Source: Catenuloplanes indicus (GTDB lineage Bacteria; Actinomycetota; Actinomycetes; Mycobacteriales; Micromonosporaceae). Taken from it: a stretch of 64,000 bases of DNA. Shown here piece by piece: positions 25,287 to 35,111 of this stretch (positions within the stretch are counted from its first letter, which is position 1; each line of letters opens with the position of its first letter). The notes below the pieces were generated by a model that saw only the letters and a program-made list of their open reading frames with translations, was not told the DNA's origin and did no database searches. Where the stretch lies: NCBI RefSeq assembly GCF_030813715.1, contig NZ_JAUSUZ010000001.1, forward strand, positions 1,054,001 through 1,118,000, in the 5' to 3' direction. A program made the translations under genes and the position numbers.

Positions 25287-25949
25287 TCAGGACCGCGCCG
25301 TCGTACCCCGGGCCAGCCATTCGTCGAGCAGGGCCCGCTCGGCCACGGAGAGCCGGCCGGGGTCCGGGAGCCCGCGCACGTCACCGGCGGTGGACGGCTG
25401 CCCGGTGACGGCCGCCAGAACCGCGTCGAGCATGGCGTCGGGCAGGCCCGGGTCGCGGTCGTCCGGCCGCTGCCCCAGCAGGGTCAGCACGGCGCCGTTG
25501 CCGGCGGTGTGCAGCATCTCGATCGCCCGGCGCTCGCCGACCACGAGTTGCCCGGCCACGGCGATCGCCCGCACCAGGCCGGCGAGGACCTCGATCCCGC
25601 GCGCGGTCGCCGGCGCGTGCTCCCGGATCCCGGGCCGGCTGATCAGCTCGTACAGCTCCGGGTGCGCCAGCCCGAAGTCGATGTGCCGGCGCCACGCGGC
25701 GCGCAGCGCGTCCACCGGGGACGGCGCCGTCTCGTCCGGCGTCCCCTTGGTGGCCACGTAGGCCTCCATCGCGGCCTCGGCGACCGCTTCGGCGAGACCG
25801 CCCTTGTCGCCGAACAGCCGGTAGATCGTGGGCGCCTGCACGCCCGCCCGTTCCGCGACCGCGCGGGTCGTCATGGCGCGGGCGCCGCCCTCGTGGAGGA
25901 GCGCGATCGCGGCGTCGAGGATCGCGGCCCGGGTCGCGTCACGTCCCAT
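25287..25949 (-). CDS. TetR-family regulator divergent from an amidohydrolase gene
   Basis: A 220-residue protein with a standard TetR HTH (ILDAAIALLHEGGARAMTTRAVAERAGVQAPTIYRLFGDKGGLAEAVAEAAM) and a helical ligand-binding C-terminus (DALRAAWRRHIDFGLAHPELYELISRPG). ATG 25949 has GAGAGGTG upstream; GTG 25955 is an alternative start. Only 94 bp separate it from the amidohydrolase, and this gap holds a perfect inverted repeat, so it most likely represses both genes and responds to the amidohydrolase substrate or a related aromatic compound. Confidence 0.86.
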   Translation of the reverse strand: MGRDATRAAILDAAIALLHEGGARAMTTRAVAERAGVQAPTIYRLFGDKGGLAEAVAEAAMEAYVATKGTPDETAPSPVDALRAAWRRHIDFGLAHPELYELISRPGIREHAPATARGIEVLAGLVRAIAVAGQLVVGERRAIEMLHTAGNGAVLTLLGQRPDDRDPGLPDAMLDAVLAAVTGQPSTAGDVRGLPDPGRLSVAERALLDEWLARGTTARS

Positions 25950-25993
25950 GGTCACCGGCACCTCTCGATCATGTTTCCACGATAACGCTGTTA

Positions 25994-26022
25994 CCGTGAT
26001 AACGTCTCTTGTGTTATCACGG
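25994..26022. promoter_or_regulatory. Inverted repeat, probable TetR operator of the divergent pair
   Basis: CCGTGATAAC, nine bases, then GTTATCACGG: a perfect 10-bp inverted repeat centred between the two genes. A second, imperfect copy (GTTTCCACGATAAC … GTTACCGTGATAAC, from about 25973) overlaps it, which could allow two dimers to bind. Confidence 0.7.
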
Positions 26023-26043
26023 AAACAACCGGGGAGGTTCACC

Positions 26044-27072
26044 ATGACCGCGCGCATTCGCATCGTCGGGCTCGAGGAGCACATCGCCCTGCCGCTGGTC
26101 CTGGACGCGTGGGAGGCGGCCGGGGTCGCACCGAACCCACACGCGGGCTGGGGCGACACGCCGTTCGCACGGCGGTTGCGCAGCACCGGGGAGGAGCGCC
26201 TGGCCGACATGGACGACCAGGGCATCGACGCCGCGGTGCTGTCGCTCAACTCGCCCGGCGTGCAGAACCTCGCCCGGGCCGACGCACCCGCGGTGGCCCG
26301 GGACGCCAACGACGCACTCGCGGCGATCGTGAGCGAGCATCCGGACCGGCTGGACGCGTGGGCGGCGATCCCCACTCAGGACCCCGCGGCCGCCACCGCC
26401 GAGCTCGAACGCGCCGTGACAAGACTGAAGTTCAAGGGCGCGATGCTGTACGGCCGTACGGGAACCGCGCTCGCGGACTCCCCCGAGTTCGACGATCTCT
26501 ACGCGACCGCGGCGCGACTGCGCGTACCGCTGCACTTCCACCCGCAGGTGCCGGCGCCGGCCGTCATGGAGTCCTACTACTCCGGCCTCGGCCCGGCCGG
26601 CCCCGGGCTGGGAACGGCCGGGCTCGGCTGGTACTACGACCTCGGTGTGCAGTACCTACGCATGATCTTCTCCGGTGTCTTCGACCGGCACTCGGACTTG
26701 CAGGTGGTGGCCGGTCACTGGGGCGAGCTGGTGCTGTTCTACCTCGACCACACCGGCATCCTGGCGCACAACGCGCACCTGGAACGGCCGCTGCTGGACT
26801 ACTTCACGCACCACTTCTGGATCGCGGGCAGCGGCACCGTCTCCGAGCGCTACCTGCGCTGGACGGCCGAGGTGGTCGGCACCGCGCGGATGGTCTACTC
26901 CACCGACTACCCGTACACGTTCGGCACCCGGCCGGGCGGATTCCCCTACCTGGACACCGCCAACGGCGTGGCGCGCTCCTTCCTGGAGAGCGTGCCCTTC
27001 TCAGACGAGGAGAAGACCGCCATCGGCGCCGGCAACTGGGAACGCCTCACCGCTTTCAGCGCCGCAGGGTGA
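26044..27072 (+). CDS. Amidohydrolase-2 family enzyme (ACMSD/decarboxylase-like)
   Basis: A 342-residue TIM-barrel protein. Family motifs are present: N-terminal metal site in GLEEHIALP (E-x-H form), the strand LHFHPQVP with a metal His, AGHWGE and the late Asp in STDYPYTFG. In this family the Zn/Mn site supports non-oxidative decarboxylation of aromatic acids (2,6-dihydroxybenzoate/ACMS type) or hydrolysis. The exact substrate is not determinable. ATG 26044 lies behind GGGGAGGTTCACC. The divergent TetR regulator and operator suggest substrate induction. Its last 17 bases overlap the convergent GH62 gene. Confidence 0.85.
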   Translation: MTARIRIVGLEEHIALPLVLDAWEAAGVAPNPHAGWGDTPFARRLRSTGEERLADMDDQGIDAAVLSLNSPGVQNLARADAPAVARDANDALAAIVSEHPDRLDAWAAIPTQDPAAATAELERAVTRLKFKGAMLYGRTGTALADSPEFDDLYATAARLRVPLHFHPQVPAPAVMESYYSGLGPAGPGLGTAGLGWYYDLGVQYLRMIFSGVFDRHSDLQVVAGHWGELVLFYLDHTGILAHNAHLERPLLDYFTHHFWIAGSGTVSERYLRWTAEVVGTARMVYSTDYPYTFGTRPGGFPYLDTANGVARSFLESVPFSDEEKTAIGAGNWERLTAFSAAG

Positions 27073-28426
27073 GCAGCCCTGGCCGGTACGGCAGCAGCCC
27101 GTAGTCGCCGCCGGAACTGGGCGAGCGGCCCTGGTAGAGCAGCTGGAGGTTGCACGGGTCGACCGTCATGGTCTGGTCCGCGCTGACCCGCAGCAGCTCA
27201 CCGTGGCTGATGTCGTTCGTCCAGGTGGCGCCGCTGTTGGCCTTACCGGCGAACGGGTTGCCCTCGGTCGCCGCCTGCGGGGTCCAGGAGCCGCCCAGGC
27301 TGGAGGAGGTGAACGACCGGAAGTACCGGCCGTTGGCACCGATCGCCTCGACGATCATCAGGTACTGGTTCTGCCCCTGCACCTTGTACACCTGCACCGC
27401 CTCGAACAGGTTGTTCGTGGTGTCGCTCATCACCACGGTGGAGGTGGAGCCGAAGCTGCCCGGGAAGTTCCCGATCGGCATGCCGGCCCGGTAGATCTTG
27501 CCGTTGTCCCCGGCGAAGAACAGGTACATGTTCGTCCCGTCACCGATCACCGCCTGGTCGATCGGCCCGGTCCCGGACCCGGTGATCGTGCCGGAGAACA
27601 ACGTCTGCGGCGCCGACCACCCGTTCGGGTTCGTCGGATCACTCGACGTCCGGTACGAGAACGCCGGACCACCCCACTGATACGCGAGCACCCAGATGTT
27701 GCGCGGCGCGAAGTAGAACAACGACGGCGCCACCGTCGCCGACGACATCGCGTTCTGGCTCGCCGAGCCCATCTCCGAGTAGTTCGTGAACAGACTGAAA
27801 TTCATCGAACCCCAGCTGGTGCCGAAGTCGTGCGTGGTCGCATAGACCAGCTGCCGGCCGTTGTACGGCGCCACGGTGAAGTCCTTCAGCGACACCCAAC
27901 CGGACCGCGGCTGCGCCAGCGGACCCGACGAACTCCACCGGTACGACGACGGCAGCGTGCAGGACGCCGGCGGCGGGGAGGTGGTCGGCGACGGCGAGGT
28001 GTTCGGCGTGGTCGGCGCGACGCCCCCGTTGCAGGCCACACCGTTCAGGGCGAAGTTCGCCGGGGCCGGGTTGCCGGCGGTGGCCGAGCCGTTGAAGCCG
28101 AACGATACGGTGCCGTTCGCCGGCACCGCGCCGTTGTAGCTCACGTTCGTGGCGGTCACGGCCGGACCGCTCTGGGTCAGCGTCGTGTTCCACGCCTGGG
28201 TCACCGTCTGGCCGGCGCCGAACGACCAGGTCAGCGTCCACCCGGTCAGCGCGTCGCCGAGGTTCGTGATCGTCACGTTCGCGCCGAAGCCGCCCTGCCA
28301 CTCCGAGGACACCGCATAGTTGACCGCGCAGCCCGCTGCCGCCGCCCGGGCCGGCAGGCTCATCCCGGCGGCGGTGGACGCCAGCAGCGCCACGCCCGCC
28401 GCGACCACCGCTCTGGACATCTTCAT
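27056..28426 (-). CDS. Secreted GH62 alpha-L-arabinofuranosidase with N-terminal CBM2
   Basis: A 456-residue protein: signal peptide (about 1-31), CBM2 between Cys33 and Cys132 ([36 protein letters not shown]), a Pro/Thr/Ser linker (about 135-155) and the GH62 five-bladed propeller. Catalytic carboxylates match the family: base Asp182 in LKDFTVAP, pKa-modulating Asp290 in [10 protein letters not shown] and acid Glu342 in [11 protein letters not shown]62 enzymes remove arabinose side chains from arabinoxylan. AGGAG lies about 12 bases before ATG 28426; a GTG six codons earlier is less likely. It fits with the GH5 and GH127 genes as a plant-cell-wall set. Confidence 0.9.
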   Translation of the reverse strand: MKMSRAVVAAGVALLASTAAGMSLPARAAAAGCAVNYAVSSEWQGGFGANVTITNLGDALTGWTLTWSFGAGQTVTQAWNTTLTQSGPAVTATNVSYNGAVPANGTVSFGFNGSATAGNPAPANFALNGVACNGGVAPTTPNTSPSPTTSPPPASCTLPSSYRWSSSGPLAQPRSGWVSLKDFTVAPYNGRQLVYATTHDFGTSWGSMNFSLFTNYSEMGSASQNAMSSATVAPSLFYFAPRNIWVLAYQWGGPAFSYRTSSDPTNPNGWSAPQTLFSGTITGSGTGPIDQAVIGDGTNMYLFFAGDNGKIYRAGMPIGNFPGSFGSTSTVVMSDTTNNLFEAVQVYKVQGQNQYLMIVEAIGANGRYFRSFTSSSLGGSWTPQAATEGNPFAGKANSGATWTNDISHGELLRVSADQTMTVDPCNLQLLYQGRSPSSGGDYGLLPYRPGLLTLRR

Positions 28427-28570
28427 GGCACGCACGCTCCTCACATCGACGCGTCTAATTGAATGTCGTCGATATTAGGCTCGGCCCCTACCGCCGCGAT
28501 CATGAATCTGTCCAGCTCACCGTCCCGTTTCCAGCGCCGTAACACTTTCCCGAGCAGCGAACCTGTCGAA

Positions 28571-29836
28571 TCAAGACAAAAGCCGGTACGCCTCGCGGAG
28601 CGTTTCGGAGACGGCGACCGGAGCGAGCGCGCCGAACGTGGCGTCCGGCGGGCCGGAGACGGAGACCTCGTCCGGGGTGATCAGCGTGGTGAGGCCGCCG
28701 GGCCAGTCGCGGGCCACGCCGCCCCGGTCGGTGAAACGCCAGCGCCTCGGCGTCGAGTTCCGGCAGCACCGCGGGGATCAGGTCCGGCCGGGACCGCACC
28801 TGGCCGTGCAGCAGTTCCGCGACGACCGCGCGCGCCTCTGACGGTCATCCCGGAGTGGAAGACCGGCTGGAAGCCGGCCTCCGCGCGATAGACCGGGTGG
28901 TCGGTCAGCAGCGGTACGGCCTCGGTGCCCAGCCCGTCCAGCAGCGTCATGATCAGCGTGGCCCGGCCGGCCTTCTCCACGGTACGCAGCCGGATGTCGA
29001 ACCGGCTGCTGCGGCTGGGCGAGTCGAGCGTGCCGAGCACGTCCGCGCGCCGCCGCACCTGGGCAGCGCGGGTGGCGGAGAAGACCGGCAGCACCTGCAA
29101 CGTGACCCGTTCCGCCTGCGGCAACGCCCGCATCCACGGCACCAGCGCGTCGATGTCCTCGTCGACCCAGTCGTCCCGGTCCGGCAGTACGAACGAGGCG
29201 ATCAGCCGCTGCGGCACCGCACCGGACCGGTAGCCGCCAGCGCGCCGGCCGCCTCGGCGAACGTGGCGTCGTCCGCGGCCGCGAGATACGCCCGGACCAG
29301 GCGCGCGATCGAGAACAGCACGGTGTCCTCGTCCTTGCGCCGCAGCCGGTCCGGCGTCCGGGTGTCCCGCCACGCCCGGGGACACGGCGCTGCTGATCGG
29401 CGGGCGGCACAACGCCCCGTCCGCGCGTCGCGGGTGGAACAGCATGCCGGCCATCTCCGCGACCGCCCGGACCGCGAACACCACGCCACCGCGGGCCACC
29501 CACGCCTGCGCGACGGCCGGCTCCGGCTCGGCGTCCCGCCGCGACCACGCCGCGATGCGATCGGCGACGACCAGCGCCGCCGCGCCCGCGCCACGCGGGG
29601 ACAGCTGCACGCCCGGCCGGGCCAGATCCGCCGCGAACCGCCGGGCCTCGTCCAGCAGCACCGGGTCGTACTCCGCGTTCTCCGCCGCCCGCAGGTCGGA
29701 CCGGCCCAGCAGCTCGGCCAGCCGGTCCGGCACGCCGGGGCCGGTCTCGGGTGGGCACGAACGGGAACCCGCCGTGCCGGGGCAGCTGCGCACCCCGCCA
29801 CTCCCCCGGCATGTCCCACCCGTGATCGAACCGCAT
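28571..29836 (-). pseudogene. Multiply frameshifted gene of unknown family
   Basis: A good start (ACGGAGGTGCGC before ATG 29836) begins FDHGWDMPGEWRGAQLPRHGGFPFVPT. Protein-like segments then jump between frames: DRLAELLGRSDLRAAENAEYDPVLLDEARRF, later EDTVLFSIARLVRAYLAAADDATFAEAAG, then LIASFVLPDRDDWVDEDIDALVPWMRALPQAERVTLQ through LPLLTDHPVYRAEAGFQPVFHSG. The end SETLREAYRLLS stops at 28571-28573. At least four frame changes are needed, so it cannot be translated whole. Read together it would be a ~420-residue soluble protein. I do not recognise the family. Confidence 0.6.
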
Positions 29837-29892
29837 GCGCACCTCCGTTGGCGTCGGACGCGCCGACGCCTACGGCCCGGGTACGACAGGCG

Positions 29893-29928
29893 GGGCCGGC
29901 CGGCGTCCGTGGTACCGACGGCCGGCCC
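29893..29928. terminator. Hairpin after the glycosyltransferase gene
   Basis: GGGCCGGCCG and CGGCCGGCCC form a perfect 10-bp stem whose loop can pair further (GCGTC with GAC). It lies seven bases beyond the stop of the minus-strand gene at 29935. Confidence 0.5.
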
Positions 29929-29934
29929 GTACCG

Positions 29935-31236
29935 TCAGCGCGAGACGGTTCCGCCGGCGGCCGCGGTCACCAGGTCGGTGATGATGCGGGGCCCGTCGAC
30001 GGCGAGGTAGCCCTGGCGGACCCGCTGGACCCGGTCGCGATAGCCGGGATCGTCCAGCACGGTGCGTACCGCGTCGGCGATGTGGTCCGGTTTCGGGGTC
30101 TGGGTGCGCAGGTCGACGCCGACACCGAGCAGGCCGACCCGGGCCGCCACGGCCGGCTTGTCCTCGGTCTGGCCGGCCACCACGATCGGCACGCCGGCCG
30201 CGAGCGCGGCCTGGGTGGCGCCGTAGCCGCCGTTGGTGACGAACACGTCCGCCCGCGGCAGCAGCGCGTCGAACGGCACGTACCGCTCGACGCGCGCGTT
30301 CGCCGGGATCTCGCCGGGCAGTTCCGCGACCGGCCGGCCGAGCGCGGCGACGACCAGGACGTCCTGGTCGGCTAGCGCCTCCAGAGTCGGGGCGATCAGC
30401 TCGGACAGGTCGCCGTTGGCCACCGTGCCCTGGGTGACCACGACGACCGGCCGGTCACCGTCCAGCTCGGACCACCAGGACGGTGGTGTCCAGTCCGGCA
30501 CCGGGACCGCCGGCAGCGGCCCGGTGAACGTGATCAGACCGTCCGGCAGGTCGGAGCGGTCGAACTCGAACTCCGGCACGGTCAGCTGCACGAACGTGTC
30601 CGGCATCGTGTACATCGACTCCCACCAGTTCGTGATGGTGAATCCCGTACCGCCGAGTCCTTCGACCAGGTCCACGACGTGCCGGGACGCGTCGGCGAGA
30701 GCCGCGGCCAGACCGGCGTTCATCGCCCGGGTGGCCTCGACCGGGTCGGTGCCCTCCGGCGCCGGCGCCGGGCCGAACGGCGTGGCGTCGTCGCTGGGGT
30801 AGAACACCGGCGTGATACCCACGCCGATCCACCGGCGGGGCCGCACGCCGACGCCGTGCACCGAGGGCAGCGGCCCGAGGAACAGCACGTCGGTGAGCAC
30901 GACCGCGTCCGGGCTCTCGGCCAGCAGCTCCTGGAGGGTGGCGTGCTGGTCCGGGATGGCGTCGCCGAACAGGTGCGCCACGTCCCAGGCGATCATCGCC
31001 GGACCGGGCGGCACCGTGGCGCGCTCCGGGAACACCTCGGCCAGCCGGCGGTCGTCGAAGGCGGCGGCGCCGGCCAGCGGGCGCATGGTGGCGCCCACGG
31101 CCTCGGCCGCGGCGGTGAAGCGCTCCCCACCGACGAACGTCACGTCGTGCCCGGCCCGGACCAGGTATCCAGCTATCTGAATCATCGGCAGCGTGTGACC
31201 CGCCAGCGGGCTGGCTGCCACAATCACTCGACCCAT
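29935..31236 (-). CDS. GT1-type (MGT/UGT-like) glycosyltransferase
   Basis: A 433-residue GT-B protein. The N-terminal acceptor domain starts GRVIVAASPLAGHTLPMIQIAGYLVRAGHDVTFVGG, with the catalytic-type His in AGHTLP. The C-terminal donor domain has VVVTQGTVANGDL, VERYVPFDALLPRADVFVTNGGYGATQAALAAGVP and AGQTEDKP, a variant of the HGGxGT…DQ motif that reads NGG…EDK. That variant is common in macrolide/aglycone glycosyltransferases and in antibiotic-inactivating Mgt enzymes. It is divergent from a TetR gene with a palindromic operator between them, as in inducible resistance or detoxification systems. No sugar-biosynthesis genes are nearby. Confidence 0.86.
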   Translation of the reverse strand: MGRVIVAASPLAGHTLPMIQIAGYLVRAGHDVTFVGGERFTAAAEAVGATMRPLAGAAAFDDRRLAEVFPERATVPPGPAMIAWDVAHLFGDAIPDQHATLQELLAESPDAVVLTDVLFLGPLPSVHGVGVRPRRWIGVGITPVFYPSDDATPFGPAPAPEGTDPVEATRAMNAGLAAALADASRHVVDLVEGLGGTGFTITNWWESMYTMPDTFVQLTVPEFEFDRSDLPDGLITFTGPLPAVPVPDWTPPSWWSELDGDRPVVVVTQGTVANGDLSELIAPTLEALADQDVLVVAALGRPVAELPGEIPANARVERYVPFDALLPRADVFVTNGGYGATQAALAAGVPIVVAGQTEDKPAVAARVGLLGVGVDLRTQTPKPDHIADAVRTVLDDPGYRDRVQRVRQGYLAVDGPRIITDLVTAAAGGTVSR

Positions 31237-31278
31237 GGGGTGAGCCTTTCCTCAGGGTGACAGATTAGGCATAACATC

Positions 31279-31302
31279 GTTCTGGCCAATATTAACCAGA
31301 AC
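31279..31302. promoter_or_regulatory. 24-base palindrome, probable TetR operator
   Basis: GTTCTGG CC AATATT AA CCAGAAC, in the 119-bp gap between the divergent glycosyltransferase and TetR genes. Both 7-base arms and the central AATATT are exactly symmetric. Confidence 0.72.
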
Positions 31303-31355
31303 ACCGATACGGTCAATTTTGGGCCGGGTAGATCACAGCACGGGAGGAGCGCGTC

Positions 31356-31994
31356 GTGGCCCGGGAGTACACGTCACCGGTGCGGGAGAAGAAGGCCGAG
31401 CAGACGAGGGTCCGGGTCTGCCTCGCCGCCGCGCCGCTGTTCGCCGAGCACGGCTACGCGGCGACGTCGATGCGTACCCTCGCATCCGCGGCGGGCACTT
31501 CGATGGACACCATCTACGGGATGGGCGGCAAGGCCGAGGTGTTCCTGCGCACCCTGGAGATCTCGCTGAGCGGCCTGACCGACGGCACGCCGCTGTTCGA
31601 CCGGCCCGACCTGCTGACCGCGCCGCGCAGCGGGACGTTGCGGGACGCGCTGGCCGCGTTCGCCTCGGCGCTGACCGACGCGGACCGGCGCAGCGTCGGG
31701 CTCTGGTCGGCCTTCGCGGAGGGGGCGAACACCGATCCCACCCTGGCGGCCGCATTCGCCCAGCGGGTGACGGACATGCGCGCCGAGGCCCACCGGATGA
31801 TCCACCGGCTGGCGGACTGGGGCCTCTGCCGGTTCCCGGAGGACATCGACCGTACCGCCGATCTCCTCTGGACGGCCGCGCACCCCAGCAACTATCAGCT
31901 GCTGGTCCGGCACGCGGGGTGGAGCCCGGCGGAGTTCGAGCAGTGGCTGCTCGGGCGGTTCCTCGAACTGCTCGACGCGCCCAGCCGGCCATGA
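31356..31994 (+). CDS. TetR-family regulator of the glycosyltransferase
   Basis: A 212-residue protein from GTG 31356, with a strong ribosome-binding site (GGGAGGAGCGTC). HTH: RVCLAAAPLFAEHGYAATSMRTLASAAGTSMDTIYGMGGKAEVFLRTLE. The C-terminal domain is helical with a Trp-rich segment (LVRHAGWSPAEFEQWL) that may line a ligand pocket. Its divergent arrangement with the glycosyltransferase and the shared palindrome indicate that it represses that gene and itself. Confidence 0.87.
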   Translation: MAREYTSPVREKKAEQTRVRVCLAAAPLFAEHGYAATSMRTLASAAGTSMDTIYGMGGKAEVFLRTLEISLSGLTDGTPLFDRPDLLTAPRSGTLRDALAAFASALTDADRRSVGLWSAFAEGANTDPTLAAAFAQRVTDMRAEAHRMIHRLADWGLCRFPEDIDRTADLLWTAAHPSNYQLLVRHAGWSPAEFEQWLLGRFLELLDAPSRP

Positions 31995-32065
31995 GGCGGA
32001 CCCGGCTCAGGAGAGCGAGCCGCCGCCGATCCCGGCGGGACCCGCCATGTCGAGTAGTTCACGGG

Positions 32066-32680
32066 CGTGACGAGCGACGCTGAGCACAGACCGTGGCGGA
32101 GATCGTGACGGCCGGCGGCACGGCCCGGTTCATCGCGGCCGACCTCGAGGAACCGGACGACATCCGCCGGCTGGCGGCGGCCGGCGGCGACGTCGACGTA
32201 CTCGTCAACAACGCCGCCGGGATCTGGTTCGGGCCGAGCGCCGGCATCGGCACCGCGGACCTGGACCGGATCCTGCGGGTCAACATCCGCGCCACGTACC
32301 TGCTGACCGCCGAGATCGCCCCCGGGATGGCCGCTCGCGGGCACGGCAGCATCGTCAACGTCAGCGGTCTCGCCGCCCGGATCGAGTTGCCGGCCGGAGC
32401 CGCCTACGGCGCGGCCAAGGGTTCGACGGAGTCGCTGACCAGAGCGTGGGCGTCCGAGTTCAGCCCGGCCGGCGTACGCGTCAACGCCGTCCTGCCGGGT
32501 CCGCTGGCCCCCGCGGCCGGATCCGATCCCATCGTCGACGCGATCGCCGCGACGACTCCGCTCAAGCGAGCGGCGCGCGCGGAGGAAGTGGCGTCCGTCA
32601 TCGGCTTCCTCGCCGGCCCGTCGTCCAGCTACATGACGGGCGCGGTGATCCCGGTCGACGGCGGCCGCACCGCCGTGTGA
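32066..32680 (+). pseudogene. Short-chain dehydrogenase lacking its N-terminal cofactor motif
   Basis: From GTG 32093 the frame gives 195 residues with classical SDR features: VDVLVNNAAG, IVNVSG (catalytic Ser), the YGAAKGS Tyr-Lys pair, RVNAVLPGP and a GAVIPVDGG end. What is missing is the first ~45 residues with the TGxxxGxG nucleotide-binding loop. Just upstream (32066-32090) another frame reads VTSDAEHR, which resembles the segment normally preceding this point, and a TGA closes the true frame. The gene has lost its 5' end. Expression of the remaining part would probably give an inactive protein. Confidence 0.65.
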
Positions 32681-32788
32681 CCGCACCTCACCCTTTCCTC
32701 CGGGGGCGGCACGCGCACACCGGACAGCGGCCTCAGTTCGTGTTGCCGACATATTGACGTGTCGGGTCATCGACGTAACAATCCCTGA

Positions 32789-32800
32789 GAGAGCGCTCTC
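32789..32800. promoter_or_regulatory. LacI-like palindrome GAGAGCGCTCTC
   Basis: A perfect 12-bp palindrome with the GCGC core typical of LacI-family sugar repressors, 77 bases before the secreted protein gene at 32877. No repressor gene is adjacent. Confidence 0.5.
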
Positions 32801-32876
32801 CCATCGATGCGCACGGCTCCCCGTTCCGCCGTACGTCCGTCCCCGGACCGCGGCAACCCGTCCGACAGGCAGGAAC

Positions 32877-35111
32877 ATGGTACTTCCGACACAGGCCTCA
32901 CCACCGCCGCGTGCACGCCGACGCCGCGGCCCGATCGTGCTGAGCGCGGTGCTGGCCGCGGCGCTCGGCATCACCGTCGCCTCGGTCACCCTCAACGCCA
33001 GCGCGGCGGAAGTCCCGCTGTCGCAGGGCAAGCCGGCCACCGCCTCGTCGCTCGAGGCCGGTTTCACCGCGGCCGCCGCGGTCGACGGTGACACCGGCAC
33101 CCGCTGGTCCAGCGCGTTCGCCGACCCGCAGTGGCTGCAGGTCGACCTGGGCAGCACCCAGTCGATCAGCCGGGTCGTGCTGAACTGGGAGGCGGCGTAC
33201 GCCTCGGCGTTCACCATCCAGACCTCCGCGAACGGTTCCACCTGGACGAACATCACCCCGGTCACCGCGGGTACGGCCGGTGTGCAGACGCTGAACGTGA
33301 CCGGCAGCGGCCGGTACGTGCGGATGAACGGCACCGCGCGCGCCACCGCGTACGGCTACTCGCTCTGGGAGTTCCAGGTCTTCGGCAGCGGCGTCGGCCC
33401 GACCGGCTCGCCGACGCTCCCCACCTCGGACACCCCGGACTTCGGCCAGAACGTGCGGATCTTCGACTCGTCCTCGTCGGCGGCGACCATCCAGGCCGCG
33501 GTGGACCAGGCGTTCAACGCGCAGCTGCGCAGCCCGACCGCCCAGTTCGGCGCGCAGCGTCACGTGTTCCTGTTCAAGCCCGGCACGTACGGCCGGGTGT
33601 GGGCGAACGTCGGCTTCTACACCACGGTCGCGGGGCTCGGCCTCAACCCGGACGACGTGACGATCAACGGCGCGGTGAACGTCGACTCCGGCTGGAACTA
33701 CGGTGACGAGTCGAACGCGACCCAGAACTTCTGGCGCAGCATGGAGAACCTGTCGATCGTGCCCGAGGGCGGCACGAACCGGTGGGCGGTCTCCCAGGCC
33801 GCGCCGATGCGCCGGGTGCACATCAAGGGCAACCTGACGCTCGCACCGTCCAACCAGGACAACGGCCAGGGCTACTCCAGCGGCGGCTACCTGGCCGACT
33901 CCGTCGTCGACGGCGTCGTCTCCTCCGGCTCCCAGCAGCAGTGGTACACCCGCGACAGCCGGATCTCCCGCTGGGACGGCGGCGTGTGGAACATGGTCTA
34001 CTCCGGCGTCCAGGGCGCCCCGGCCAACGCGTTCCCGAACCCGCCGCACACCACGCTGGCGACCACCCCGGTCACCCGGGAGAAGCCGTACCTCTACGTC
34101 GACAACGCCGGGCTCTACCGCGTGTTCGTGCCCGCGCTGCGGCGCAACTCCGCCGGTGCGACCTGGCCGAACACGCCGGGCACGTCGATCCCGATGCGCG
34201 AGTTCTACGTCGCCAAGCCCGGTGACAGCGCCGCCCGGATCAACTCCGCGCTGGCGCAGGGCCTGAACCTGTTCTTCACGCCCGGCACGTACACGATCGA
34301 CCAGACCATCCGGGTGACCCGCCCGAACACCGTGGTCACCGGCATCGGTTACCCGACGCTGATCCCGAGCAACGGCGTCGAGGCGCTCAACGTCGCCGAC
34401 GTCGACGGTGTCAAGATCAGCGGCCTGACGTTCGACGCCGGCACCACGAACAGCCCCACGCTGATGAGCGTCGGCCAGGCCGGTGTCCACACCGACCACG
34501 CCGCGAACCCGATCAGCATCCAGGACGTCTTCTTCCGCATCGGCAGCAGCGTCCAGGGCAAGGCGACCACCACGCTCGCCGTGCACAGCGACGACACGAT
34601 CATCGACCACATCTGGGCCTGGCGGGCCGACCACGGCGGCGCACCGACCGGCTGGACGGTCAACACCGGCGACACCGGCCTGATCGTCAACGGCGACGAC
34701 GTGCTGGCCACCGGCCTGTTCGTCGAGCACTACCAGAAGTACGAGGTGATCTGGAACGGTAACCGCGGCAAGACGATCTTCTTCCAGAACGAGAAGCCGT
34801 ACGACGTACCGAACCAGGCGGCCTGGATCGGCCCGCGCGGCAACGGCTACGCGGCCTACAAGGTGGCCGACACCGTGACCGACCACGAGTTGTGGGGCGG
34901 CGGCTCGTACGCCTACTTCAACGTCAACCCCAGCGTGCGGGTGGACCGGGCGTTCGAGGTGCCCAACCGGCCGGGCGTCCGGCTGCGCAGCATCCTCACC
35001 GTCTCCCTCGGCGACGTCGGCACCATCGCCAACGTCGTCAACGACACCGGCGGTGCCGTCCCCAACCCGGCCGGCAACACCGTCCCCCGCCAGGTCGTCG
35101 CGTACCCCTGA
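32877..35111 (+). CDS. Secreted protein: F5/8-type-C (discoidin) domain plus right-handed beta-helix
   Basis: A 744-residue protein. The basic N-terminus and hydrophobic stretch (RRRRGPIVLSAVLAAALGITVASV) form a signal peptide ending near residue 44. Residues ~45-175 are a discoidin-like sugar-binding domain (GKPATASS, DGDTGTRWSS, PQWLQVDLGS, GRYVRMNGTARATAYGYSLWEFQVFG). The rest is a long parallel beta-helix with GH55/pectate-lyase-3 character (IQAAVDQAFNAQ, VFLFKPGTYGRV, NLFFTPGTYTIDQTIRV, ISGLTFDAGT). Related actinomycete proteins are annotated only as discoidin-domain proteins. A glycan-degrading or glycan-binding role outside the cell is likely. The ribosome-binding site is AGGAA just before ATG 32877. 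Confidence 0.8.
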   Translation: MVLPTQASPPPRARRRRGPIVLSAVLAAALGITVASVTLNASAAEVPLSQGKPATASSLEAGFTAAAAVDGDTGTRWSSAFADPQWLQVDLGSTQSISRVVLNWEAAYASAFTIQTSANGSTWTNITPVTAGTAGVQTLNVTGSGRYVRMNGTARATAYGYSLWEFQVFGSGVGPTGSPTLPTSDTPDFGQNVRIFDSSSSAATIQAAVDQAFNAQLRSPTAQFGAQRHVFLFKPGTYGRVWANVGFYTTVAGLGLNPDDVTINGAVNVDSGWNYGDESNATQNFWRSMENLSIVPEGGTNRWAVSQAAPMRRVHIKGNLTLAPSNQDNGQGYSSGGYLADSVVDGVVSSGSQQQWYTRDSRISRWDGGVWNMVYSGVQGAPANAFPNPPHTTLATTPVTREKPYLYVDNAGLYRVFVPALRRNSAGATWPNTPGTSIPMREFYVAKPGDSAARINSALAQGLNLFFTPGTYTIDQTIRVTRPNTVVTGIGYPTLIPSNGVEALNVADVDGVKISGLTFDAGTTNSPTLMSVGQAGVHTDHAANPISIQDVFFRIGSSVQGKATTTLAVHSDDTIIDHIWAWRADHGGAPTGWTVNTGDTGLIVNGDDVLATGLFVEHYQKYEVIWNGNRGKTIFFQNEKPYDVPNQAAWIGPRGNGYAAYKVADTVTDHELWGGGSYAYFNVNPSVRVDRAFEVPNRPGVRLRSILTVSLGDVGTIANVVNDTGGAVPNPAGNTVPRQVVAYP

